Assembly: GCF_030816015.1 (NCBI RefSeq)
Contig: NZ_JAUSXN010000001.1
Span: forward strand, 806,001-870,000
DNA: 64,000 nt
Source of the DNA: Pedobacter sp. W3I1
GTDB lineage: Bacteria > Bacteroidota > Bacteroidia > Sphingobacteriales > Sphingobacteriaceae
Direction of reading: 5' to 3'
The notes under the pieces were generated by a model. The model saw nothing but the letters and a program-made list of their open reading frames with translations. It was not told where the DNA came from and did not search any database. Made by a program: the position numbers and the translations under genes. Numbering within the stretch: the first letter of the stretch is position 1; every line of letters starts with the position of its first letter. Of this stretch, positions 36,301-43,767 are shown piece after piece.

Positions 36301-36552
36301 TGCCGGGTAAGCCAATAAGATCAGTTTTCTGTAATCTTCAATTTTTTTCGATGGACTGCCCTTTGCCAGCCCAAGTAGCACTTCAAGGATCCTGGTTTTC
36401 ATTTCCTCCGTTGCCTTATTGGTAAAGGTTACCGCTAAAATTTCGCGGTATTTATTCTCGCCACTAAAAAGCAGCGTAAGGTAATGTGCAGTAAGACTGA
36501 ACGTTTTACCTGAACCAGCGGAGGCTTGAAGAATTTTAAGTGGTTGGGGCAT
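33334..36552 (-). CDS. addA: AddA-like UvrD-family helicase/nuclease subunit
   Basis: A 1072-residue UvrD/RecB-type helicase. Walker A ILQASAGSGKTFSLTAHYLT at the N-terminus, TFTNKATEEMKTRILEVLLG (motif Ia), FLFDEFQDTSTSQW (Walker B), VGDTKQSIYRWRNGDW (motif III), ITIHKSKGLAFRAVFVPFCN (motif V) and NMLYVATTRSKDFLYIATMA (motif VI) are all intact. The C-terminus carries PDRVLINADEVIILDYKF, the PD-(D/E)XK nuclease core. With the next gene it forms an AddAB-type end-resection complex. No RecC or RecD gene is nearby. Confidence 0.93.
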   Translation of the reverse strand: MPQPLKILQASAGSGKTFSLTAHYLTLLFSGENKYREILAVTFTNKATEEMKTRILEVLLGLAKGSPSKKIEDYRKLILLAYPALSAEELQFKADKIYRKILHDYSRFSVSTIDGFVQKVIRGFAFELGLNADYNLEMNYDKVKDDLVNKLDEALDHNKQLLQWIIDLAIERISDNKSWNYKFELYNLIGEIFSERFQIFEDAVSALGLENIDELFNKYISITKAEIKNFEEELIALATEANEAMNVIGVETEHLKGKSRSPLAKIILVARGDFSKIEPLFNLIDEPDEWFQKNVNFPEAYDTVNPILQKLKTHYLAHLPNYSLAIAFNKNLYYLRLMQEIAVLLKQYRAENDNLLISDAQKLISGITEDAGDNPSFIWEKVGNRYRNFLFDEFQDTSTSQWGSFKSLLTNAMATPSQDLIDHLIVGDTKQSIYRWRNGDWNILHKHAKLDVGAENVLEESLEENYRSAENIITFNNFLYKAIPLTLQNELNENLATKPESISSWWQQQHYQHIITDIYRGSTQNFATNTLKGGTIKIKKFGKDHAPNEARFTETVFRDIALDDILEEINNLKNEQQYALKDIAILVRSNSEALLTVKKLMGHNLPVLSGDALLISNNSAIQLIINTLKLLIGLESQTALYKANCIALYHSLHDKEINANHYLNLNNKPLNTLTEVLPVALCENWQSWLQLPLPELVEILIESYSLKNLTANLPYLLAFRDLTASAGKLGEKGIISFLTWWEEDGIKKSLPSPEGADAIQIITIHKSKGLAFRAVFVPFCNWEIKGKPNGTFWVSSEETVYKELKGIPLKYNEALADSAIAKAYYEELLYNNMDALNMLYVATTRSKDFLYIATMAKKELKLSNMGDVINFTFDEQFDENGVYEIVDYVTVGSKSEDSNFINLKSYPTTTRLSELYIPSEDKHLKHLVNIEKSGRKGSLLHDILASASTEKEVSDYSANLVLQGIIKEEEKQKLIDSALEVLNNPELKAILSKASENIVEKNIIDAHGKLHRPDRVLINADEVIILDYKFTLEESDKHIEQVNNYRILLTEMGYQNIKTYLFYAVKGKLKLV

Positions 36553-36566
36553 ATCGTTTTTTTAAT

Positions 36567-36617
36567 TCCTCCCGATTGTAAATCGGGAGGTGCCCGCAGG
36601 GCGGGGTGGTTTAATTA
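36567..36617. repeat. GCCCGCAGGGCGGGGTGG repeat, left of the DUF559 gene
   Basis: A CCTCCCGAT/ATCGGGAGG hairpin runs into TGCCCGCAGGGCGGGGTGGT. The same tail, in the same orientation, follows a CCCCTCC-TTT-GGAGGGG hairpin at 37171-37210. Confidence 0.85.
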
Positions 36618-36634
36618 GTGCTTTTAATTTAATA

Positions 36635-37150
36635 TTAGGTTGATTTAACCCCATATTCTGCTATGATATATTCTTCTAAACCCATGATTACAAAATCCAT
36701 TTTTTTCATTATATCATCAACAGTAATACGATATATTTTTAATCCCAGTGAGATTAAATAATCTTCCCTTAATTTATCGTAAGCCTGTTTGTCATCATGG
36801 CTACAGCCATCAATTTCAATTACCAAACCTAGGTGTTTGATATAAAAATCAACTATATAATTGCCAATTATACGCTGCCTGTCAAAATCAATTTTATGAA
36901 AGCGTTTTTTAGTTACCTGCATCCAAAATAATACTTCTGGTAAATTGCCAGCTTGACGAAGGGCTTTTGCCCTTTCTTTTAACCGAGGTTGATAAGGTAA
37001 ATCAGTAATTGGTGTTGTAGTTAAAGTGATCCCATTTACTACAATTTCTTTTTGCAAAATGTTTTTTAACACCCCGTCCTTCGGACACCCCTCTGGGAGA
37101 GGGGAATTCTGGGTGCCTAAATCGGCAGGTGTGTGAGTTTTCCTTTGCAT
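36635..37150 (-). CDS. DUF559-domain protein (Vsr-like endonuclease fold)
   Basis: A 171-residue protein whose C-terminal two thirds is a DUF559 domain, related to the very-short-patch-repair and restriction-endonuclease fold: LKERAKALRQAGNLPEVLFW, FHKIDFDRQRIIGNYIVDFY, GLVIEIDGCSHDDKQAYD (the acidic nuclease core ExDGxxH) and YLISLGLKIYRITVDDI. The first 65 residues are unusual: codons for NSPLPEGCPKDGVLK are an inverted copy of the flanking repeat (37066-37105). The gene is therefore both flanked and entered by one repeat family. Nuclease activity is inferred from the fold only. Confidence 0.85.
   Translation of the reverse strand: MQRKTHTPADLGTQNSPLPEGCPKDGVLKNILQKEIVVNGITLTTTPITDLPYQPRLKERAKALRQAGNLPEVLFWMQVTKKRFHKIDFDRQRIIGNYIVDFYIKHLGLVIEIDGCSHDDKQAYDKLREDYLISLGLKIYRITVDDIMKKMDFVIMGLEEYIIAEYGVKST
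37066..37105. repeat. Inverted copy of the GGGCGGGGTG repeat inside the DUF559 coding region
   Basis: On the minus strand this reads CCCCTCTCCCAGAGGGGTG, then a diverged CCGAAGGACGGGGTGTT. It is the same hairpin plus tail as at 37171-37210 but in the opposite orientation, and it is translated. Confidence 0.8.
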
Positions 37151-37170
37151 TTTTTTGCTTTGGGTTTCAT

Positions 37171-37210
37171 TCCCCTCCTTTGGAGGGGTGCCCGCAGGGC
37201 GGGGTGGTTA
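37171..37210. repeat. GCCCGCAGGGCGGGGTGG repeat, right of the DUF559 gene
   Basis: The CCCCTCC-TTT-GGAGGGG hairpin is followed by TGCCCGCAGGGCGGGGTGGT. It lies 20 bases upstream of the DUF559 start and is a direct repeat of 36567-36617. Confidence 0.85.
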
Positions 37211-37304
37211 AGTATGTTCGCTATTTTGATTTAGTTTTAACCTTACCCTAACTTACAACAATTTAAAATTTTCCCGAAATCATGATATCAACATTTCATA
37301 GGGA

Positions 37305-38099
37305 TTAAGCTTTTTTACTTTTTCTTTTATTGAGTGTTTTATGGCTGATCCTTGCAGGGCGTTCGGCCATTTCTATGGGAAGACCAAGCAGATCGCGGAT
37401 CACTACCGATGCACATGCGCCACCAAATGCTGCGGGCAGATAAGAAACTGTACCATAAGCAGAGCGTTTGAAATTGCTTCCATCAGTCATGATCATCGAA
37501 TTTTTATCCATCTCCTCTGTGGAGAAAACAGCTTTGATTTTACTGGCATTGGAGAGTTTATTCAATCTTTTCCGAACATAACTGGCAAAAACGCACTGAT
37601 AAGTATCAGGGAGCAACGTAATCCTTATTCTGGTGGGATCCATTTTACCACCTGCACCCATCGAACTCACTATAGGAATGTTCTTTTCTAATGCAGTTCC
37701 TAACAAAGTGATTTTTGGCATTACACTATCGATGCAATCCATAATATAATCGAAACCCGATTCTAAAATTTCCCTGCATTTCTCCGGGCTAAGAAAGGTA
37801 TTCACCACATGAAGCTTTAATTCGGGGTTTATGGCCAATAAACGCTCTTGCATAATTGCGGCTTTACTCACACCATGATTGGTAGCCAAAGCAGGCAGCT
37901 GCCTATTCCTGTTGGTTGGATCAACCACATCGCCATCCACAATGGTCATTTCGCCAATTCCAGAACGGCAGATAAATTCGGCAGCAAAAGAACCCACTCC
38001 ACCTAGACCGATCACCAGAACATGTTTCGATTGGAGTTTTTCTATTCCGTCGTTTCCAACAAGTAGGGCAGAGCGCGAAAGCCAGGTAACATCAGACAT
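37305..38099 (-). CDS. tcdA: tRNA threonylcarbamoyladenosine dehydratase
   Basis: A 264-residue E1-like (ThiF/MoeB) enzyme that cyclises t6A37 to ct6A37 in ANN-decoding tRNAs. It starts with WLSRSALLVGNDGIEKLQSK, the nucleotide-binding HVLVIGLGGVGSFAAEFICR, and has TNRNRQLPALATNHGVSKA and GAGGKMDPTRIRITLL, hallmarks of the TcdA/YgdL branch. The C-terminus KTLNKRKSKKA is basic. Length agrees with the family. Probably monocistronic. Confidence 0.94.
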   Translation of the reverse strand: MSDVTWLSRSALLVGNDGIEKLQSKHVLVIGLGGVGSFAAEFICRSGIGEMTIVDGDVVDPTNRNRQLPALATNHGVSKAAIMQERLLAINPELKLHVVNTFLSPEKCREILESGFDYIMDCIDSVMPKITLLGTALEKNIPIVSSMGAGGKMDPTRIRITLLPDTYQCVFASYVRKRLNKLSNASKIKAVFSTEEMDKNSMIMTDGSNFKRSAYGTVSYLPAAFGGACASVVIRDLLGLPIEMAERPARISHKTLNKRKSKKA

Positions 38100-38118
38100 A
38101 TCAATTTTTTATATTTAA

Positions 38119-38247
38119 CCACAGATGAAAAGGATGAACACAGATTTTGGATTTTTAATCTGTGTGTATCTGTACTAATCTGTGGGTAGTTTTTTACTAT
38201 ATTTTTGCCACGGAGACACGGATAACATGAAAATATTTTCTCCGTGG
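38119..38247. repeat. Two hairpin repeats (CCACAGAT and CCACGGAGA types)
   Basis: CCACAGAT (38119-38126) pairs with ATCTGTGG (38178-38185) with inner ACACAGATT/AATCTGTGT arms; next to it CCACGGAGA (38208-38216) pairs with TCTCCGTGG (38239-38247). These fill the tcdA-tatD spacer. Degenerate relatives are visible near 40105-40125 and 59240-59295. Confidence 0.75.
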
Positions 38248-38262
38248 TTTCCGTCCCAGTGG

Positions 38263-38916
38263 TTAACTTTTTAAATTGTTCCAGTCAGCAAAAATACGAG
38301 CTTTAAGTTCATCAACTGTACATTTTTTTAAAATGGCTGCGGCCTGGTAAATCTCTTCAATCGAAACATCAGCATCATCTGTTTCCAGGAAGAAGTTATT
38401 GGTACTTTGAATCAGTTTTGCCGCACCTGAGTTTTCCTTCAACGCAGCCAAACCAAAAGAAAGTAGAAATCCTTTATCCAACAGTTGTTTGCCAAGTTCT
38501 TCATTTTTATTAAAGCCGTGAATAACCATGGGCACTTTAACTTTTAACCGGTCTTTAATTGCAATTAATTCTGGAAAACATTTGACACAATGCAAAATCA
38601 ATGGTTTATTAATTTTTTCTGCCAATTCGATTTGTTTTTCTAAGATTATGGTCTGGTTTTCCAGATTTTCGCCCCTTAGCCGATCTAATCCGCATTCGCC
38701 GATCTGTTTCACATTGGGTTGATTAGCCACAACAGTTAAATACTTCATTTGGAGCTCCAAGTGATCAATTTTGGCAAACCATGGGTGTAAGCCAACCGAA
38801 ATTGGCTTTGTTTTAGGCATTGCTAAAAAGACATCGCTGGTTAACGATAGGCTTTGAATGCTAATTACCCCAGGTTGAGTAGCAGTTTGATGGGTATGTA
38901 TGTCTAAAAAATCCAT
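38263..38916 (-). CDS. TatD-family metal-dependent hydrolase
   Basis: A 217-residue TIM-barrel hydrolase. The frame is open from 38973, but MDFLDIHTHQ at 38916 is the family start with the HxH metal site. Further marks: ISVGLHPWFA, IGECGLDRLRG, EKINKPLILHCVKCFPELI, VIHGFNKNEE and FFLETDDADVS with the last metal Asp. It is shorter than typical TatD (about 260). Family members are 3'-5' DNA/RNA exonucleases. A heptamer tandem repeat lies just upstream. Confidence 0.88.
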   Translation of the reverse strand: MDFLDIHTHQTATQPGVISIQSLSLTSDVFLAMPKTKPISVGLHPWFAKIDHLELQMKYLTVVANQPNVKQIGECGLDRLRGENLENQTIILEKQIELAEKINKPLILHCVKCFPELIAIKDRLKVKVPMVIHGFNKNEELGKQLLDKGFLLSFGLAALKENSGAAKLIQSTNNFFLETDDADVSIEEIYQAAAILKKCTVDELKARIFADWNNLKS

Positions 38917-39021
38917 TGTTATCAAAGATAATATATTGATGGATGATGTGGAACGTAAGATGTATGATGGCAAACTTATTTTAAAATCAATTAAACCTTC
39001 TTTCCAAATTCAAATCCATTT

Positions 39022-39095
<74 letters not shown>

Positions 39096-39176
39096 TTCCC
39101 ACTGTAAAGAACTCGCGAATAATTCATTATAACACTATACTTTATTAAATTTGCTTAATTATTATTCAAAAAAATC

Positions 39177-39710
39177 ATGAAAAAATTAGTCATTTTATTA
39201 ACGGCTGTATTGATTTCGACAGCGGCGTTTAGTCAGGCGAAAAAAGAAGGCGTTCATATCTATAACCCTCAAGCGGACGCTAAAGCTGAAATTGCTGTTG
39301 CGGTTGCAAAAGCTGCCAAAGAAAATAAACATGTTTTGCTACAGGTTGGCGGGAACTGGTGCAGCTGGTGTATTGCCTTCCATAATCTGGTTGACAGCAC
39401 AGCAACGCTAAAAAAATACATTAACGATAATTTTGAAACCGTTCTGGTTAATTACAGTCCTGAAAACAAAAACGAAAGTGTTTTGGCTAGTTTAGGTTAC
39501 CCTCAGCGTTTTGGCTTTCCGGTATTTTTAATTCTTGATGGGAAAGGGAAAGTATTACACATCGAAAACTCCTCTTACTTAGAAACAGAAGAAATTGGCG
39601 CTAACGGTAAAAAGAAAGTCGGACATGATGTAAAGAAAATCACCTCGTTTTTAAAAGGATGGACAACAACCGCGGTTAATCCTGAAACTTATAAACCTAA
39701 GGCCAAATAG
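39177..39710 (+). CDS. Secreted thioredoxin-family protein
   Basis: A 177-residue protein with a signal peptide (MKKLVILLTAVLISTAAFSQ) and a thioredoxin-like domain with the active-site motif NWCSWC at about residues 60-65 (VLLQVGGNWCSWCIAFHNLV), then LVNYSPENKNESVLASLGYP and FGFPVFLILDGKGKVLHIEN with the cis-Pro. It likely acts as a periplasmic disulfide reductase or chaperone of the DUF255/thioredoxin-7 type. The CSWC dipeptide differs from classical CGPC. Monocistronic. Confidence 0.88.
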   Translation: MKKLVILLTAVLISTAAFSQAKKEGVHIYNPQADAKAEIAVAVAKAAKENKHVLLQVGGNWCSWCIAFHNLVDSTATLKKYINDNFETVLVNYSPENKNESVLASLGYPQRFGFPVFLILDGKGKVLHIENSSYLETEEIGANGKKKVGHDVKKITSFLKGWTTTAVNPETYKPKAK

Positions 39711-39774
39711 AGGTTTAAGGTAGAGGGTGTAAGGTTTAAGGCCTAACGACAATAACCGAATCCTAAAAAAATAA

Positions 39775-39815
39775 GAAAGCCGTCTCGATTTTTACATCAG
39801 GACGGCTTTCTTTTT
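39775..39815. terminator. Bidirectional terminator
   Basis: GAAAGCCGTC (39775-39784) pairs perfectly with GACGGCTTTC (39801-39810), with an A-rich left side and TTTTT on the right. It serves the converging thioredoxin gene and the small acidic gene. Confidence 0.85.
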
Positions 39816-40017
39816 AATCGTCTAAATCGTCGTCCTCATCGTCGAGGTTTAACTCGTAAGAGGCTCTTGATGCTTCGTCGGCTTGCTCGAGCAGATCTTT
39901 ATCGTGCTCAATGTTGGTGTCATCACCACTAATTTCATTGATATTTTCTACATCATCCTCTCTGCGTAAAGCATCGTTCGGATCATTCGAATAATTGTCA
40001 TCTTCAGGATCTATCAT
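39814..40017 (-). CDS. Small, very acidic protein of unknown function
   Basis: A 67-residue protein, about 40% Asp and Glu, ending DDEDDDLDD. I do not recognise a family beyond a general likeness to short acidic Bacteroidota proteins. Support for a real gene: a clean ATG, its own spacer, and a stop that sits directly on a terminator. No membrane segment or signal peptide. Confidence 0.55.
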   Translation of the reverse strand: MIDPEDDNYSNDPNDALRREDDVENINEISGDDTNIEHDKDLLEQADEASRASYELNLDDEDDDLDD

Positions 40018-40212
40018 AACATTAAGATTTATTATTAGATAATCGTTTTGAATGGGAAATTGTTTTAGGAAAAGCTAAAATAGCAAAGCTCAAGACCAGT
40101 GAGAAAATGCTCTGTGCAAATCTGTGTTTCCTTGGCTAAAAACTGCTTTTATAAGATTCTTCGCTGCGCTCAGAATGACAAACAATAATTCTTTGTGCCT
40201 TGGTGTCAACAA

Positions 40213-41913
40213 CTACAACCCATCTCCGAACTTATAAAACGGAGCCACACTCACTGGTAACTTGCCTGTAGGCACCATACGGTTATTGATTACAGCAGCA
40301 GCTGAAATTTGCATGTAATCTTCTTTTTGGTACGCCACAACCAAACCTTTACTGTTTTCCAGTCCGGATAAACCTGCCAGGTTATAAGGGTTTGCAAACA
40401 AAGCGAAGACCGCATTTTTGGCTGATAATTCTTTAATAAAATTCTTTACACCTGCATTTAATGGGATATTGTTTGCTGGTCTGGCACGGCTATCATGAAT
40501 ACCCACAATCACCTGATCAAATGCGCCGATTTCGCGGGCAATGTTCGAAATCTGTGTGGCAGTTGCATCCTTATCCAACACATAATAAACTGAATTATAA
40601 TAACCTTTCGAAATCTCTTTTTGGAAAGTGGTAACTGAAGGTACACCAATACTGATAATGGCTGTTCTTCTGATCGGAATAAGGCGTTTAATATAATCTT
40701 TACCTTTTAGCAAAGTAACCGATGCATTGGCCAACTCCTGTACTAAAGCATTGCTCGCATTGCGGTTAACCCCGGCAATAATGCCTTGGGTTACAATGGT
40801 ATCGCGCTTGGCTAAACCAGCCCAGTATTTTGCGGTTAATATTTTACGTACGCTTTGATCGATTTCGGCCATGCTCACACGGTCTTGCCTTACGGCCTTA
40901 CGCACCAGTTTAATCGCCCTATCACTATTTTCTGAAAGTTCTATGATATCGTTACCCGCAATAATGCCCATTAAATCAGCTTCGCCATCTTTAAAGTATT
41001 TTACCACACCTTTCATATCCATTGCATCCGAAATGATCAATCCTTTAAAACCTAATTTCTGTTTTAAAATGCCTGTAACAATCGGCTTGGAAAGCGTAGA
41101 AGGTAAATTTGGAGTATTATCTAACGAGGGAATGTTCATGTGCGCAATCATTACTCCAGAGGCACCTTGTTTAATCAGCTCCTTGAAAGGATACATTTCT
41201 AAAGTATCCAAACGTGTAGCAGAGAAAGTAAGTTGAGGCAAATCGTAATGCGAATCAACATCGGTATCGCCATGACCAGGGAAGTGCTTCAATGTGGTTA
41301 ATAAACCGCCATCTTGCATGCCTTTCATATAAGCGGCAACCTTGCTTGCTACATTGTATTTGTTTTCTCCGAAAGAGCGGTAATTGATAACCGGATTCTT
41401 GGGGTTGTTATTGATGTCAGCATCGGGTGCCAAATTCATTTGCATACCCATGCGCTTATAATCTTTGGCTATTTCTAAACCCATTTTATACAACAGCTCT
41501 TTGTTTTGGATTGCGCCAAGCGCCATTTGATAAGGATAAGCAATGGTGCTGTCTAAACGCATTCCTAAACCCCATTCTCCATCGTTGGCTACAATTAATG
41601 GTATCCTGCTTAATTTTTGATAGGCATTAGTGGCTAAAGCTTGTCGGCCGGGACCTCCCTGAAAAAAGATAACTCCGCCCAACTGCTCTTTTTTAATTAC
41701 CTGACCAACTGAATCGGTATATTTTTTACCCAGGTTGGTATGCGCTCTAACAAAGAACATCTGCGCAATACGCTCTCTACGATTAAGTTTGTTGAAAACC
41801 GAATCGACCCATTTGGGTTGATTGGCCAATAATTCTAAATAAGTTTTTTGTTGTGCACTTGCAGAAAATGCGGTGCCACAAAGGGCAATAAATATAAATA
41901 AGTTTTTTCTCAC
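40213..41913 (-). CDS. Glycoside hydrolase family 3, NagZ-like beta-N-acetylhexosaminidase, exported
   Basis: The frame opens at 41952; a GTG at 41913 gives a good signal peptide (VRKNLFIFIALCGTAFSASA), so that start is chosen (566 residues). The catalytic part has LGGVIFFQGGPGRQALATNA, IVANDGEWGLGMRLDSTIAY, the NagZ-type acid/base loop LKHFPGHGDTDVDSHYDLP and the nucleophile motif GLIISDAMDMKGV. A C-terminal domain follows (about 380-566). It probably removes beta-N-acetylglucosamine from peptidoglycan or chitin fragments outside the cytoplasm. Confidence 0.88.
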   Translation of the reverse strand: MRKNLFIFIALCGTAFSASAQQKTYLELLANQPKWVDSVFNKLNRRERIAQMFFVRAHTNLGKKYTDSVGQVIKKEQLGGVIFFQGGPGRQALATNAYQKLSRIPLIVANDGEWGLGMRLDSTIAYPYQMALGAIQNKELLYKMGLEIAKDYKRMGMQMNLAPDADINNNPKNPVINYRSFGENKYNVASKVAAYMKGMQDGGLLTTLKHFPGHGDTDVDSHYDLPQLTFSATRLDTLEMYPFKELIKQGASGVMIAHMNIPSLDNTPNLPSTLSKPIVTGILKQKLGFKGLIISDAMDMKGVVKYFKDGEADLMGIIAGNDIIELSENSDRAIKLVRKAVRQDRVSMAEIDQSVRKILTAKYWAGLAKRDTIVTQGIIAGVNRNASNALVQELANASVTLLKGKDYIKRLIPIRRTAIISIGVPSVTTFQKEISKGYYNSVYYVLDKDATATQISNIAREIGAFDQVIVGIHDSRARPANNIPLNAGVKNFIKELSAKNAVFALFANPYNLAGLSGLENSKGLVVAYQKEDYMQISAAAVINNRMVPTGKLPVSVAPFYKFGDGL

Positions 41914-42049
41914 GTGTTTTGTTGTATCAGCTGGCGCTAAATTAATAATCAAAAGGCGAATTAAACAAAAACCAATCCAAGTAATCGATTTAATACAATA
42001 TGTTGTAAATCTCTTGCTTTATTAATAGTAAAATTTATAGGGTATTGTG

Positions 42050-42643
42050 TTATTTGTACATCCCTTTGCCTTCAATAAAATCGACCACTTTGTCGGGCAG
42101 GAAAAACTGAACATTCTTTTTCTCTTTAATGGCTCTGCGGATAAAAGTTGACGAAATTTCCATTAAAGGGGTTTTGGTAAAAGTGATGGAAGGATGATTT
42201 TCCCACTCGTTCACATTTGCTTCAGGTCTTGGGTAAACGTAAATCTGGTAGTTTTTTAAAAGCACCTCGTAGTTTTTCCATTTTTTGAACGATACCAAAT
42301 TATCGGCACCCATAATCAGCACAAATTCCTTTTCAGGATATTTCTCATGAAGATAGGTTAAGGTATCGATGGTGTACGATGGCTGCGGCAATGCAAACTC
42401 AATATCACTCACACGGATATGTTCGGCATTTTCTGTAGCCAGTTTGGCCATTTCCAAACGATCATACATGTTGGTTAAACCACTTTTGTCTTTTAAGGGA
42501 TTATGTGGAGAAACTACCAACCATACTTCATCAAGCTCGGTATGGTTCGCCATATAGTTGGCAATAATTAAATGTCCGGTATGGATGGGGTTATATGAAC
42601 CGAAGAAAAGACCAGTTTTCAGTTTATAGTTTACAGCTGACAT
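42050..42643 (-). CDS. nadD: Nicotinate-nucleotide adenylyltransferase
   Basis: A 197-residue NadD, which adenylates NaMN in NAD synthesis. It has the nucleotidyltransferase site GLFFGSYNPIHTGHLIIANY, WLVVSPHNPLKDKSGL, LIMGADNLVSFKKWKNY and ISSTFIRRAIKE. It is the last gene of the yicC-gmk-nadD cluster, separated from gmk by a four-helix-bundle gene with repeat-like flanks. Confidence 0.96.
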   Translation of the reverse strand: MSAVNYKLKTGLFFGSYNPIHTGHLIIANYMANHTELDEVWLVVSPHNPLKDKSGLTNMYDRLEMAKLATENAEHIRVSDIEFALPQPSYTIDTLTYLHEKYPEKEFVLIMGADNLVSFKKWKNYEVLLKNYQIYVYPRPEANVNEWENHPSITFTKTPLMEISSTFIRRAIKEKKNVQFFLPDKVVDFIEGKGMYK

Positions 42644-42704
42644 TTTTTTAGTTTTCAGTTAACAGTTGGCTGTTTTCAGTTGGATCACGCTAATTGACAA
42701 TTCT

Positions 42705-43073
42705 TTAAAGAACACCATACTTCTCCGGAAAATTTATCATGTGATTTAACAATTTCCCAACTTCGTCGCTTTGTAATGTTAATTTCTCATAATGGTTTAT
42801 GGCAAGGTATTTACATTCGAATGCAAACTTTAGCCAGCCTTTGGTTTCACTATTTTCCATGTCACTATCTGAAAGTTTACTGATGAAGTGAGCTCTATAT
42901 CTACGTTTTCTGTAGGCTTCTACTAAGCAAATATTTGTAGATCGGGATGATCTTCTTATCTGATCAGTTAGTGAATACGTTTCATCCTTAGGAAAGGTCT
43001 TACTGATTTCAAAAATATCCATGGCCAATTCAAATGACTTTTTATAAACTAATAAATCAGAAAAATCGCCCAT
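42705..43073 (-). CDS. Four-helix-bundle protein (23S rRNA intervening-sequence type)
   Basis: A 122-residue protein of the S23/TIGR02436 family: LLVYKKSFELAMDIFEISKT, FPKDETYSLTDQIRRSSRST, NICLVEAYRKRRYRAHFISK and YLAINHYEKLTLQSDEVGKL. The family was named for coding regions inside 23S rRNA intervening sequences but is mostly found elsewhere; function unknown. Here it separates gmk from nadD and is flanked by AACTGAAAA/AACAGTT-type short repeats, which suggests a later insertion. Confidence 0.9.
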   Translation of the reverse strand: MGDFSDLLVYKKSFELAMDIFEISKTFPKDETYSLTDQIRRSSRSTNICLVEAYRKRRYRAHFISKLSDSDMENSETKGWLKFAFECKYLAINHYEKLTLQSDEVGKLLNHMINFPEKYGVL

Positions 43074-43141
43074 AAATTGATTTTATATTTATTGAATAAC
43101 TTCTTATACATCCAAAACTGAAAATTGGAAACTATAAACTG

Positions 43142-43708
43142 CTAACTTTTTAAAAAATCTCCTACCAATTGCTCCGCTTCTGCGCAAGCTGTAGCCAGAT
43201 CGTAATTTTTTAAAATCACATCAAACTTATCTGCATAAAGCAATTCTTTTTCAGCTTTGATAAAACGTTCCTGTAATTTTTCAGGACTATCTGTCCCGCG
43301 GCCACTTAAACGTTCTTTTAAAACATCTAAAGATGGTGGCTGAACAAAAATGGCCAAAGCATCTTCTTCGTATTTTCTTTTCAAACGGATACCGCCTTCT
43401 ACATCAATATCGAAAATAACATGTTTGCCATCGTTCCAGATGCGCTCGATCTCGGAGCGTAAGGTGCCATAAAAAGTTCCGTTATAAACTTCTTCAAACT
43501 CCACAAACTCCTGGCGGGCAACTTTGTGTAAAAACTCTTCCTTACTAATAAAATAGTAATCGTTTTCATGTGTTTCAGCGCCTCTCAATTCGCGGGTGGT
43601 TGCAGAAATAGAAAAGCTTAGCTCAGGAAATTTCGTTAATAAATGATGTACTATAGTGGTTTTACCTGCTCCTGATGGTGCTGAAAATATGATTAATTTG
43701 CCTTGCAT
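43142..43708 (-). CDS. gmk: Guanylate kinase
   Basis: A 188-residue kinase that turns GMP into GDP. P-loop IIFSAPSGAGKTTIVHHLLT, the GMP-binding segment SISATTRELRGAETHENDYY, FVEFEEVYNGTFYGTLRSEI and HVIFDIDVEGGIRLKRKY are intact. Lies 59 bases after yicC on the same strand, a common pairing. Confidence 0.97.
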   Translation of the reverse strand: MQGKLIIFSAPSGAGKTTIVHHLLTKFPELSFSISATTRELRGAETHENDYYFISKEEFLHKVARQEFVEFEEVYNGTFYGTLRSEIERIWNDGKHVIFDIDVEGGIRLKRKYEEDALAIFVQPPSLDVLKERLSGRGTDSPEKLQERFIKAEKELLYADKFDVILKNYDLATACAEAEQLVGDFLKS

Positions 43709-43767
43709 TTTTAAAAGTTTTGCGATTGGGCGTCTGGCGTTAAGCGCTTATCGCTTGCCGCCTAACG

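Noticed and set aside
42705-43073. Intervening sequence of a 23S rRNA gene
   Set aside because: The four-helix-bundle family is often named so, but no rRNA sequence surrounds this copy.
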